DNA of 64,000 bases from Eutrigla gurnardus (taxonomy: Eukaryota; Chordata; Actinopteri; Perciformes; Triglidae), in contig OY741267.1 of NCBI GenBank assembly GCA_963514095.1, positions 29,572,856 through 29,636,855 of the forward strand, in the 5' to 3' direction. Positions 22,546 through 33,760 of this stretch are shown here, one piece after another. The notes beneath the pieces were generated by a model, which did not search any database, was not told where the DNA came from, and saw nothing but the letters and a program-made list of their open reading frames with translations. Within the stretch, counting starts at the first letter, position 1; each line of letters starts with the position of its first letter. Both the position numbers and the translations under genes were made by a program.

Positions 22546-25479
22546 GTAAGTGCAGTTGCATCAAACTCCTCTAAATCACACATAAAGGTCATATCTCCAT
22601 GCCTCTCACTTCCGTCTTTATTCACATTTGCATCTGAATCCGTTATCTCTCTTCGTACCAATATTCTTTCCTCCTTTGCCCGATTTTTCATTATTTTGTT
22701 CTCGTTTTTCCCCCCCCCCATTCCTCTTTCTTTGCTCTCTTCATCCATCCCTTCATCTTTTCCCTCGGCCCTCCATCATCTGCCGTCCGCTTTGGCGAGA
22801 GCAATTGGAGCTGGCGGAGATTTTCCCCGGCACATTGCCTCTTTCCTCTTCCAATCATTAGACCCCTTTCCACTGGAAAAGGCTAATCAACCCAACAACA
22901 ACCCAACAAACAAACGCAGCGCCTGCTTGTTAAAAAGCTTTTTCCTTCCTTATCCCAAACCAGGGCCGATCAGGACAGAGGGTGTCCTGTGCCGTGCAGA
23001 TTTGAAAGGTTTACGTGATACCGGGCTGTATAAATAACTTTGACATGACTTGACCAGCGTACCGTTGTTACCATGTCAACTTGCCAGCTGGTCTTAATTT
23101 ATCGATGCACTTTCTTTCCCCCCCTTCTGTTGCGAGTACAAAGTAGTGAGTGGAATCAAAAGTATGAGACACAAATGTACAATTTATCGTTTCAAGAATC
23201 GATCGTTTCTCACTGGAAAACACGTACACGGAAAAACGTGTAAATTACCGCTCGCTACAGAATGTCATGGGTTCTCAGTCAGGACCAGTTAAACACACGT
23301 AGTGAAGTGGATCCGGAGTACGATTCAGGGAAGACACAAAGCTTTGTCTTATTTACCCGACAGATACAAATTGATTTCAGGATTGATTTTGATGAATTAT
23401 TCATAAATATTTAATACAATTTTCCACCTGATGTTCTGCTTTTCATTGGTTCATATAATTAGGACTTGAATACTCGATGGTTCGATTAAATGAGCAGTTT
23501 TACTTTAAGGAGGGAGAATATTTCTTTTTAAGAAATTCAATAAATGAAACTTATAACCGAGAAATCAAAAACATCTCCGGTTGATTCAATGAAAGTCACA
23601 GTGAGCTTCAGATCAAGTATGATGTTGCCTTCCAAAAACGTTTATATGGAGAGAAAATAGCATGAAATTAGGACAAAATGATAATTCAGTACAATGAAAG
23701 CAAAACAACAACAAAAAGAGAAATGTTTGCACCAGCATTCGGCTTCGTAACATGTTGTTCTGTCGATGTATGGGCTTGAGATAACTATTGAGCCACTTTA
23801 ATGCTGCCAGTTCTAATGTCAGAGTACGAGTTATACATTCAAATCAAACCGTTGAATTCAGTCCTCAGCCGACTGTCTCATGACAATTGTTTCAGTCGCT
23901 CGGCATCTGTCCCCGTTTAAAAACAACTTAGTGGATGACAAGTTGTCTCCGGAGGTCCTGCAGCTTAGTGTCTTTATATTTAATGTCTTCATTGTTCAAT
24001 GTCTCCACCGCTGAAAACACTGTTTCTAATTAGAAAACCAATAACTGTCAGGTCTGTTCTTGATTCTGCGATTATCAGCGTGCTGCAGGAAATCAGCATC
24101 TCCACTTTCGGAAGAATCTGCCAATCGCCTCAAAACCATAGCTGATTTTTAACTACTGCTGGCTTTGGGATACTTTGTTAATGATTCGTAGCATAGGGTT
24201 AGTATTTTTTTTTTATAGAAAAACAAAATGTTGAGAACAGAATGTGCTATATGCATTCAGATACTGGCAGACTTCTTTGACCGGCTAAGGATTTCCATGC
24301 GGAAAGGACGTCCGAGGACAAACAAAACAAACGGTTTTGTTGTCCGCGGTGCATGGACTCACTTGAACCTTGTAAGCGAGGGGCAGCGGAGGGGACGCAA
24401 ACAACATCCAAGCAGAAAGGAAACATTGCAGGAGAGCTCTTCAGCATCAGTACACCGATTTTAAACATGGACGTCAGGGTAGGGTCATTATTGTCATTTT
24501 AGAAAAAGTAATTGAACGCGCTTATGCAAACACAAAGATGGTAGTTTTCCACTGTGTTCTTCCACTCGCTCCTTCTGTCTGCTCGTTACTGAATGCTTCT
24601 CCAAGTTCTGTGAACCATTCATGATTAGACGGGAGGCCGGATTTTCCTTCTGTTCTCTCATTACGATCCGTCTGTCTGACCCACCGTTTATCCTGCGGGT
24701 CACCCACAATTCAAAACTCTCCTCTTTACATGAACACATGCAGGGATATTAGCAACAACGTTATATCTATATATAATCCATTGTTTTTCAGTGATTGTAC
24801 TTGATAGTTTCCTCCTAATCATCCAACCAATCATAGGTTGGTTTCAAGACCATGAAACTACAAGTACAAGTGAGACAGAAGTGAATAAATGTTAGCATTT
24901 AGCTACAAAAACGACAAATACAAGGTTTCTGCAGAGCATTCCTCTATATTCTTAGCAGGCAAAATAAAAAAAAGGGCCCTTATCCACCCATAGCCACCTT
25001 ATTGTAGCCAGTTTCCTGTTTTTGGTTTAAAGTACTTAAGTTTTACTTCATTCCTAATTGGTTTTAAATGTCACAGTGCTTAGTTTTTTTTACTATGGAG
25101 GTCTGTTTCTCTTTTGGGAATTCTGCGGCAGAGAGTGAAACTGGAGTTGAGTAGTCACACAGCTGGTAGTTAGAAATGAGCTTTTCACAGCAATACCACG
25201 TTTGTTTTGTCGGGCGTGTCTCGCCAAAGGGCACTAAACCGGTTTACCTGTTCAAGGACAATTTTCCAAATCATTACATCCTGTTGTGCAATGAGGTGTC
25301 ACAGTCTGGACAGGAAAAGCTCTTTTAGATTTGTACCTTGTGACGGCTCACAATTTTTTTTCTAAATCCCTTTTCCATCATTAGAAATATATTTACCGTG
25401 ACTGAGTGTCTTATTAACAGACAAAAATATCTAGATATACGTTATGACGCATACTGTGAATTTGATCTTTTGCCCTCAG
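22546..25479 (+). other. intron 5
   Basis: A 2.9-kb intron of mostly unique-looking, AT-rich sequence with a pyrimidine-rich part near 22660-22790. I see no gene and no clear element in it. Confidence 0.7.
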
Positions 25480-25619
25480 GTGGGATGGTGCTGAATCCGG
25501 CCTACTTTGGCACCATGGGCCACCACAACACCATGATCCATGAGATGGGCCACATCCTCGGACTGTACCATGTCTTCAAGGGGGTGAGCGAGAGGGACTC
25601 CTGTGATGACCCATGTCAG
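25480..25619 (+). CDS. pappa2: pappa2 coding exon 6: zinc-binding active site
   Basis: Residues 732-778. It contains HEMGHILGLYH, a complete HExxHxxGxxH metzincin motif: zinc ligands His752, His756 and His762, and general base Glu753. The upstream GGMVLNPAYFGTMGHHNTMI and downstream VFKGVSERDSCDDPCQ are conserved in pappalysins. All catalytic residues are intact, so an active protease is expected. The acceptor is CCCTCAG at 25479 and the donor is GTAGGA; phase 1 in, phase 0 out. Confidence 0.97.
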
Positions 25620-25871
25620 GTAGGACTGTTAAACCTTTTCCCAACCCATATAACCACATAGGTCGTTTGTTTTTACCATGCGGCGACCTCCGGGTCTGAG
25701 AGGTGAAGCCAACGCTGAAGTGCTTACATTCCTTCTAATGTCCAGCAGGAGGCGACTCCTCTGGTTGCAAAAAGAGGACCGATTGCATGGGAGTCTATGA
25801 GAAAATGGCCCTACTTCTCAATTGATGTATTATATCCCTGGTTACCTTGCTCATAGTTGTGTGACTTGCAG
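25620..25871 (+). other. intron 6, mostly a teleost repeat fragment
   Basis: A 252-bp intron. About 25687-25830 is a fragment of the same interspersed repeat seen at 16940-17545 and, inverted, at 56960-57290; shared words include GGCGACTCCTCTGGTTGCA and GAGAAAATGG. Only about 40 bp separates the repeat from exon 7, so the branch point may lie at its edge. Confidence 0.6.
25687..25830 (+). repeat. teleost interspersed repeat fragment next to exon 7
   Basis: Contains CAGGAGGCGACTCCTCTGGT and GAGAAAATGGCCCTACTTCT, as in 16940-17545. Truncated on both sides; ends about 40 bp before the exon. Confidence 0.65.
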
Positions 25872-26025
25872 GAGACCAGCCCGTCCATGGAGACAGGAGA
25901 TCTGTGCGCTGACACCGCACCAACACCCAAATCCAAAGCCTGCCAGGACCCCGGAGCCGTCAACGATACCTGTGGGGTCACCATGTACCAGGACACACCT
26001 TATAGCAATTACATGAGTTACACAG
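25872..26025 (+). CDS. pappa2: pappa2 coding exon 7: catalytic domain, Met-turn
   Basis: Residues 779-829 plus one base. ETSPSMETGDLCADTAPTPK is typical of PAPP-A2, followed by NDTCG and the Met-turn segment NYMSYT with Met826. The Met-turn lies under the zinc site in all metzincins, so this exon completes the active-site cleft. Acceptor TTGCAG, donor GTGCAG; phase 0 in, phase 1 out. Confidence 0.94.
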
Positions 26026-26284
26026 GTGCAGGCATGCTTCACTTCCCTTACTTGTGATTGATAGTAGGTGTATTGTAGGACATGTTTAGGAGAACCAACG
26101 ACCCACAGAATTCAGAATACAAACTATGGTTCTTGGTTATGAAGGTCTTTAATCCATATCATTTGTTGGGGACATGATATTTCCCCATATCAAGTGGACA
26201 GACTTGAAAAGTAATGTATCTCTTGACACACCACGTTTGACCATGATGATGAATGACCTGGACTTTTCATCGCACCACCATCAG

Positions 26285-26477
26285 ACGACAACTGCACCAA
26301 CCACTTCACTCCCAACCAAGTGGCCCGGATGCACTGTTATCTCGACTTGGTCTACCAGAAGTGGATGGCAGACCAGCAGCCCGCCCCCATCCCTCTGGCC
26401 CCCATAGTGACGGACCAGAGTCCAGATTCTGTCTCCATCTATTGGCTGCCACCAATAAGGGGACCGCTCTATCAGAG
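26285..26477 (+). CDS. pappa2: pappa2 coding exon 8: end of protease domain
   Basis: Residues 830-893 plus two bases. DDNCTNHFTPNQVARMHCYL followed by DLVYQKW is the conserved last helix of the protease. VTDQSPDSVSIYWLPPIRG then starts a beta-rich, fibronectin-III-like region. Acceptor CCATCAG at 26284, donor GTACGA; phase 1 in, phase 2 out. Confidence 0.94.
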
Positions 26478-27183
26478 GTACGACTGCATGGGGTCTTAAT
26501 TGGCATTATTTACCTCTCTAAATCTACTTTTGTCTGTTGTCCTTTCTGACTAGAGACAAACATACAGACAGATAGTCCTTGCTTCAAAGTGAGATATATA
26601 TATAACGAGTAGAGTTGAACGTGCCAGCTAAGCCCCAATGACACGGTGCATTCAATGGCTTCTCAACATGGGAAGTATTAGCAGAAAGTTTCCCCCAACA
26701 TCGATTACAAAGTGCGATAAGTTTACAACTTGTATCATTGAAACACATGATGGTACCCAGTAAAATAGCGTAATGGCCAATTAGCATGTAATGCCTGGTC
26801 GATTAAAAACTGCTGAGCAGAACAACAGTTAATAGCCGTTTGTACCACCCAGTACCGTTTTTAATTGGTGCTGTTCGTGTTTCATATTTTTACCCCCTGA
26901 ACAAAAACACCTGGTCAAAACAATGTGGTCACGTCATACTTCCTCATGCTTTAATGACGAACAGTTGTAACCTATTCTGGCGTTGTAGCAACCGTAGCTT
27001 GGAATCAACTCCTCCAGGTCAGTGTTGACCCGCAACTGCAACTCACCCCCCCTCTACTTTCCCCGTGTCTTCCCCCTGTTCCCGGTCTCCTTCAGTTTTT
27101 GTCGATCTCGAGAAAAAAACAAAAAAACAAGCTGGTCCAATGTCATGTCAAAAAATCAGCAACTGTGTTTCCTTTGGTCCCAG
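26478..27183 (+). other. intron 8
   Basis: A 706-bp intron with a short TA-rich stretch near 26590-26605. No element or gene was recognised. Confidence 0.75.
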
Positions 27184-27311
27184 CTCCTCTTCACACGAGT
27201 CCAACTGTGGAGACTGTGAGAAAGATGGCGTTTTCCACCAGTACGCCACCGAGGCTACCTCCCCTCGCATCTGTGACACGTCAGGATACTGGACCCCCGA
27301 GGAGGCAGTTG
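27184..27311 (+). CDS. pappa2: pappa2 coding exon 9: central region
   Basis: Residues 894-936 plus one base: SSSSHESNCGDCEKDGVFHQ, then YATEATSPRICDTSGYWTPE and EAV. The C-x-x-C pair and the CDTSGYWTPEEAVG words are close to PAPP-A2. Its start follows a CCCAG acceptor at 27183 and needs one base to finish Ser894. The donor GTCAGT at 27312 leaves phase 1. Confidence 0.9.
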
Positions 27312-27635
27312 GTCAGTCAAAAATCATTTATTTATATATTACTTCTTAATGCATCCCTCCTACAAGCCAGTGTGAGATTGCTGGAGCAGCAAGTTAAAGC
27401 CACAACTAAATCCTCATCAACTATTTATTCCAATAAATAATGGCCAAGTTGAAATGGAAACCGGTAGTGGCGAGGAGGCCAATAGTTGATGACTCATCTG
27501 TCATCCTCAAAATCCACAGCTGTCATAAGCTGAGTTCTTTGCCTGAAACGCTCGTCTTTGTCAATAATTATTGACGGCGAGGAATGTGGCGGTCTCAGGT
27601 TTGAGTTTGTGTCCTTGAGAGTTTGACTTTTGCTT

Positions 27636-27638
<3 letters not shown>

Positions 27639-27678
<40 letters not shown>
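27639..27678. repeat. (CA)n microsatellite
   Basis: Twenty CA units. Confidence 0.96.
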
Positions 27679-27681
<3 letters not shown>

Positions 27682-28030
27682 TCTTCTCTGTAAATTTCAG
27701 GTGCGTGCGAGGCTAATGGCTCCTGGACGAGGAAAAAGCAGAAAATCATTAAATGATAATTGCCCTCAGCTACAGACCTCTCTCTGTCTCTGTCTTGTTT
27801 AAGCCAAAGCGAGAACTCGGATTATTAGGCACACTGTCTACTCTGGGTAATGTTTGAGTTGCCGAACCTCCACCATAAACTAAAAACAAAAAATGGTATA
27901 AAACTGTACATTGAAACATTACGCGTCATGTAAGCACATGGTCCTTGTTATTCCAATGACGATTTCTGCAGAAGCCCGTTTTCCTTTGGCATGACATGTA
28001 GGGTGACGAGGGTGGAGAACATGAAAGATA

Positions 28031-28058
28031 CAGAAAGAAAGAAAGAAAGAAAGAAAGA
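28031..28058. repeat. (GAAA)n microsatellite
   Basis: About seven GAAA units. Confidence 0.93.
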
Positions 28059-31033
28059 TCAAAATACCTTTACCAGCGCAACAACACTTTCCTTCTCCGT
28101 GGAAACTCTACCCAAATATGTGGAAATCCTCGGCTGGAATTTATGCTTTGAAAACAAGCGGCGAGGAGGAACATGGGGGATTATGGCTCCCTCTCTTTCG
28201 CTGTGGGACCATAATGATGATAAAGAGTCAATTACAGTCTTATTCGAAATGGTGGTATGCACACAGCTGAGGAGACAGCCAGTCTGCTGGCGTCTCCTGG
28301 CTCCCCGTTTCACTCTCTTTCCCACTTCTTAAGACGGCGATGCGCAGGGGTCACGTCGTCAGCCAAATGGAGACGGGCAACATTGCCTACAGCAAGGAAA
28401 GGGAGAGGGGCATCACGACTGGCAACGCAAAGAGCACAAGTTTAAAGGCAAAACACTGCTGGCTTGAATTGTTGGCAGATTTGTCCTTTTACATTTCCTG
28501 AATCGGTGTGACAATCTTAACTGGTTTTCAGGGCGAACGGTAAACCCTTCTTCAGTTGAGAGGGATTCTATTTATTTATGTGCTGCATGACGCATTAAAT
28601 TGGTTAATAATTAAATTTAGGACATTTTAAAGTAGAAGTGCAGTAGTGCAAATGTGAGTAGAGAAGGGTAGAAGAGTTCATACCTGGTTGGGGATGAAAA
28701 TCTAATATTACTTGTCTGAGCCGACTGATGGATAGAAGGTGGAAATGTATAATACTGAGGAGGAAATGAGTTGTGGGTGCAGCACAAAGTAGTAATTTAT
28801 GTAAAGTAAGAAATGAAGACATGAAGAGAGTGTGCGGTTTGCAGAAAACCACAGATTCTTGGAGATAAGATGTACGAGAATGTAAAAAAAGAAGCCTGTG
28901 TTGGTTGATATTGTGAGTATAATGTAACTTGATAAATACCTGGGATTATTCTCTCGTGCAATTCAACAACTTTTTTTCATGAAAGTATTGAAATACAACA
29001 CGCGTGAGCATATCGATTTCTAATGATTGAAGGACACGAACAAGCGTCCACATACTTGGAAATCTTAAAGCTGCATTGATACATTTTTTGGCCATATGGG
29101 GGCGATGGAACAAGAAAAAAAAAAAAAATGTTAATTTTATCTTCTAAAGTCATTGAACGTCTTGCAGACGAAGAGCAACAACTTTATCCCACCGAATGTG
29201 TGATTTTCATGACCATCTGGCACATGGGACTGGACCGAATAGCTCGAAGTCTCATTCACATCGTTATACTGCTTGTATTAATCTAGTATGTTTGGGTGGT
29301 ATTATACTACTTGTATTACAATACTCCTACTTAGATTCCAGCGGTTGCCACGTTGGATCGTCTCCTGTGATCCAAACATTTCCAATAACTCCGTAGCGTT
29401 GTAAAGTCCAAAAGTCAAATTCGATTATTTTATTTATTGAAAAATGAGAGATGTAGTAAATTCCAAAAGTTACAACATGTTTTGTAATCGAATACATTTT
29501 TATTTATTTATGATTTTACTTCAAACCATATTTGTTGGCGTTTCGTCTTTTTCAAAAATCCACATTTTCACTGTGGTCACAAAGGGAGGCACGCACTGGG
29601 GTGTTAAAGAGTACGGAGTGTTTGGTTTCAGCATTTTTTTTTGAGAGTGATAACATAAAATATTCATAAGAAAACAGTAAAAGTTTCAAATTTAAACACA
29701 AAACATTTGGTTCTGCCCTACTGCAGTAAAAAAAGCTATTTAAAAGGATGAAATGATGAGAAAAGAAAGAAAATGTGTTCAGCAATGCGTAGGATGTGCT
29801 TCTCACCCAGAAGCCCGATCCAAGATCGGAGAAGAACGAAGATTTTATGAATCTGAAAATGTAGGAAGCCATTGGCATCAGCCTACAGAATTTACTGTTT
29901 AACACTTCCGCTTCATCTTTTTGCACATTGACGTTGATCTTGACATCATTTACCTTCATTGGGCGAGCCGCTGCTTCCATAGACGCCGTGAAATATGTAA
30001 CACCTCAGAACACCCCCATTTTATTTGGCTTTCTCTGGAACTCAATGAATGAATTTAACAAAATGTGATTCTATTGTGCTAATCGACGACACTGTAACAA
30101 TAAACTAAATTAAATGTTAGGGTGTTACTGCTGCGTTTCAGTAAAATAAACCAAAAACCCAACTAGAAGTATTATTTATGACACTCCTTTAATTTGCTCG
30201 ATAAAGTACAGAATGTTGTCCTCACTTGGATCCCCTCGTTAGTAGTCAGAAGCTGATTGGGTAAGGGGCCTTAAAAGTTCAAAGTCATACCAACAGGTTG
30301 ACGCAAAGGTCCCGGTTCTGCTCAAGGTTTCTGACTTTACTTGCCATTGTCCCTATATAAATCAAATGTATGTTACTCTACAATATGTGATAAATGAAAG
30401 ATACATTAGGTAAGAAGCAAGTGGGATTCATCCCTGAACCGGGTTAGTTTGACTGCCACACACACAGACACAGTTGAGCAAAAGGAGATATTTTTTCCCC
30501 TCTAGAAAGAACCATTTCCTGAATCTTTATTCAGAGAAGGGGACTCATGCCACGCTTTCTTTTATTTAGCTACCGTCCTGTTTTCCAGTTACAGTTAAGC
30601 CTTGGTTGTGCTTTCTGAACAGGCCGTCGCACGGACATGAGACGACGCGGATTGTGTGAGGAAATCTTTGGATCTTTAACACTCTCCCAAACTGTAGGGG
30701 GCAGTGTTTAAAAAAAGAAAAAAAAAATCACGTCTCCGGTATTGTTTCTGCCCATCTGTTTAGTTGAAAAAGAAGTATGCCCGATGTGCAGGTATATTCT
30801 TGAATCATAAAGACGACCAATCATCATCTTTCACCACGTGTGTGATATCATCCCTCCCCACCGGAGTTGCTGAAGTACCTCTCTGTCGTGGTAGTAAACA
30901 TCAAAAGAGTCAGAGCTGTTGTTACCATAGTAACATAAATGTTGGTCAAAGTGAGAAAAAAAATAAAAAAATCAAACATTCTAGACAGATTTCTGTCGGG
31001 AATTTGCGTCGCCGTCTACTATGACACACTACA

Positions 31034-31415
31034 CATTCTTACTCAAGTAGAAGTACAGATACTTGTGTGAGAGTAGAAGTACTGATTCAACTTCTTTACT
31101 CAAGTAAAGCAAGTGGAAAAGTACAGGCTCTGAAATGTACTCAAAGAAGGACATTTCTACTGGCTGTTTCTCTGCAAGACTAACTGAATCTTGCATCATA
31201 TTAATAATACAAAAAAAAGCTTAATTCCCCTCAAATGCATTCAAACTAAAGCAACAAGCCTGTTTGGAAAACATGGGTAGAAAGTACAGATATTTGGTTT
31301 TAAAATGTAGGGAGGAAAACTACAAAGTTGTCAGAAATATAAATACTCAAAGTGCAGATACCTCAAAATTCGACTTAAGTGCAGTGACAAAGTATGAATA
31401 AGAAGTGATTGAAAG
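31034..31415. repeat. teleost interspersed repeat (AAGTAC type)
   Basis: ACTCAAGTAGAAGTACAGAT and CTTTACTCAAGTAAAGCAAG at the left and AAATACTCAAAGTGCAGATA at the right are words of a common fish repeat. Ends about 40 bp before exon 10. Confidence 0.6.
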
Positions 31416-31456
31416 CCCTACATGAATACATCTGTGTGATGTCATCGAACCCTCAG

Positions 31457-31639
31457 GCCCGCCCGATGTGGAGCAGCCCTGCGAGCCCAGCCTGCAGGCC
31501 TGGAGTCCCGAGCTCAGCCTCTATGACACCAACGTGACGTCGCCGTGTCCCGACACGGAGGGCTGCACCCTCACACTGAGGTTCCTGCACCCCGTGGTGC
31601 CGCACACGCTCACGCTCTGGGTCACCTACATCTCCTCCG
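31457..31639 (+). CDS. pappa2: pappa2 coding exon 10: central region
   Basis: Residues 937-997 plus one base. It opens with GPPDVEQPCEPSLQAWSPEL, one of the clearest PAPP-A2 signatures, and ends with HPVVPHTLTLWVTYISS, a beta-sandwich strand pattern. Acceptor CCCTCAG, donor GTAAGT; phase 1 at both ends. Confidence 0.94.
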
Positions 31640-32074
31640 GTAAGTGTGACGCAGCGACAAACAAACGTGAAAGACCTTTTGGTCTGTAATCTATAGCAGA
31701 GATCTTCAACAGGGGGTCCGGGACCCCTAAGGGGTCTGCAGAGTTACTGCAGGGGGTCCATGAAATTATTTGATCCCAATCTTTTTTTCTTCCAAAAATT
31801 TAAATACGTCCAGAAATACACCTGAACATGAATACAACTTATATATAAATCTTCCTTTTTGTGATTGTGATAAATAGGTTTGGAATTTGGTTTAGCATTG
31901 TATACATCCATTATTACAAAGTACTGTTATAGATGGCGCTATAGGCTGCACTTCACATTTTAATTGGCTGGTTTAATAAGGAACATTTGTATACGATGTT
32001 TAATAGTGAGTCCCTCCACCGGGTCACTATCAGCCTTGAGGGTCAAATGTGAAACATCCGTGTCTCCCTCCCAG
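31640..32074 (+). other. intron 10 with hAT-like repeat end
   Basis: A 435-bp intron. The part from about 31695 to 31800 (GATCTTCAACAGGGGGTCC and a GGACCCCTAAGGGGTC hairpin) resembles the end of a dispersed fish repeat. No right end was found. Confidence 0.5.
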
Positions 32075-32378
32075 ACAACCCGGCGGTCGCTAACGTGGAG
32101 TTGATAACCGACGCGGGGAAAAGCATCAACCTCGGACCGCAGCACGTCTTCTGCGACATGCCCTTCACCTTGCGCCTCGACACCCACGGCGCCGCCATCG
32201 CCGCCATGAAGCTCTGCACCTTCGACGAGAAGATGGAGATCGACGCCGCCATGTTGTCCTCGGGCGCCGGCAGCCCGCTGTGCTCCGGCTGCCGGCCCCT
32301 GCTGTACAGGGTTCAGCGGCAGCCGCCCTTCGCCGGCAAACCCCCCTCGCCTCAGACCCAGCAGACGTTCACCGACAG
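32075..32378 (+). CDS. pappa2: pappa2 coding exon 11: central region
   Basis: Residues 998-1098 plus two bases. Contains DNPAVANVELITDAGKSINL, GPQHVFCDMPFTLRL, CTFDEKMEIDAAML and SPLCSGCRPLLYRVQRQPPF, all with close counterparts in PAPP-A2. The sequence is GC-rich, as exon 1 is. Acceptor CTCCCAG, donor GTAGAC; phase 1 in, phase 2 out. Confidence 0.94.
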
Positions 32379-32635
32379 GTAGACGAAGGTTACCTCACTG
32401 TCACGTTTTCACCTTCATTTCATTCGTTCACTCTCGGGCCCTCGACACATTGCTATAGAGACCCCAGCTGGAGATTCCCACACAGGTAGATGTTACCGCC
32501 GTGTGTAACAGGAAATGACAGGTGCGTCGTTTAAAATCCCTCTAAAAATACCCAGGATTCCCTCTGAGGCAAGTTCCCCAGTCTGGTTTACTCTCAAGGT
32601 GCAGAGAAATATTTACTGTGCCAAGAACTGATGCT

Positions 32636-32636
<1 letters not shown>

Positions 32637-32690
<54 letters not shown>
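32637..32690. repeat. (CA)n microsatellite
   Basis: About 27 CA units. Confidence 0.97.
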
Positions 32691-32692
<2 letters not shown>

Positions 32693-32787
32693 AGACGATA
32701 AAGAAGACTGGGGGGTAAAGAAGCGAAAAACAAAACAAGTTAGTTGGAGCCAAGATGGAGTTTTAAGTTTCACAGCGTACCTCCACA

Positions 32788-32814
32788 TGTGTGTGTGTGT
32801 GTGTGTGTGTGTGT
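32788..32814. repeat. (GT)n microsatellite
   Basis: About 13 GT units, ending in GTCCTCAG. Confidence 0.95.
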
Positions 32815-33402
32815 CCTCAGATCTGCTAATCCACAGTTATCTCTCAAAAGTGTTTGGGTCTGTTCTGTTTGAAAACACAAATGTTTCCAACATGGGGGAT
32901 GCCGAGCCGCGTCCGCCGGTCCAAATCTCTTTCAACGAGCATATACTCAATCAAAAGCATGCTGAAGTTTCAGTGCTCCGTCAAGTAAGCTTGTACAGAG
33001 TCCCATCTCGTATCGCGGGGGTGTCCAAATGATTACCGGAATCCAAATATAAACCTGCAAGCCAGTTTTCTTTTTTAAAAATATCACCGAAATACTTGCC
33101 AGAATATGACAAGTTACCTCACGTGATTTCAGATCGTTTAGGGGCCGATGGTAAGACGTTGGAGGTGGACGCCGCTTCAGAAACAGTTTATTTTTCAGGG
33201 AACACGTCTCCTGTGTTACACAAGCTGTGTCTAAGTACAAAAAGATGTAAGAACCGGTGGGAATTGAGTTATGTGGGACTGAGGAGGGCAGTGAGGGGTT
33301 GATGCGAAGGGGAAGGGGAGCGTTTGGGAGCAATGAGTTCTGAAGAGAAGGGGAGAGAGAGGAAATGAGGGAGGGATAAACGAGAGAAGGGAAGATGATA
33401 GG

Positions 33403-33412
<10 letters not shown>

Positions 33413-33440
<28 letters not shown>
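33413..33440. repeat. (GA)n microsatellite
   Basis: About 13 GA units within a purine-rich stretch running from about 33300 to 33610. Confidence 0.92.
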
Positions 33441-33443
<3 letters not shown>

Positions 33444-33537
33444 AATTGGAAAAGCTATAGATACAAGAGGCACAAATGAGAGATGTGAGAGCAGGAGAGG
33501 TTTGAGGAAAAGAAATATGAAGTGGAAGATATTGAGG

Positions 33538-33612
33538 GTGAGGCAAAGGGGTGAGGAAGCACAGCAGAGGTGAGGCAAAGGGGTGAGGAAGCACAGCAGA
33601 GGTAAGGCAAAG
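33538..33612. repeat. 32-bp tandem duplication
   Basis: A purine-rich 32-bp unit starting GTGAGGCAAAGGGGTGAGGA occurs twice without change (33538 and 33570), with a partial third copy from 33602. Confidence 0.93.
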
Positions 33613-33760
33613 TGAGCACGCGACTCTTTCCTTCTCTTTTTGAATGTGAACAAAATGTGAGTCAAAAACACCAGAGATGGCTCGGATCCGGATCCTTCGC
33701 CGATCCCCTCCTGCAAAACTCCCACTACCATTGGAAGAAAGAGAGGGACAGACGAGGACG

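Larger units (their letters stand above)
27312..31456 (+). other. intron 9
   Basis: A 4.1-kb intron. It holds a CA tract (27639-27678), a GAAA tract (28031-28058), a short teleost repeat start near 29065-29130 with a poly-A run, and a repeat with ACTCAAGTA/AAGTAC boxes at about 31034-31415 that ends some 40 bp before exon 10. No gene was seen. Confidence 0.7.

Noticed and set aside
22441..23037. 198-codon open frame overlapping exon 5
   Set aside because: Out of frame with the conserved exon 5 peptide and running into pyrimidine-rich intron; low-complexity Ser/Pro/Phe composition.
25480..26477. PAPPA (pappalysin-1) as the identity
   Set aside because: Zinc-region and following words (SERDSCDDPC, PSMETGDLCADTAP) and LNR3 wording fit PAPP-A2 better; the long exon 1 pro-region also favours PAPP-A2.
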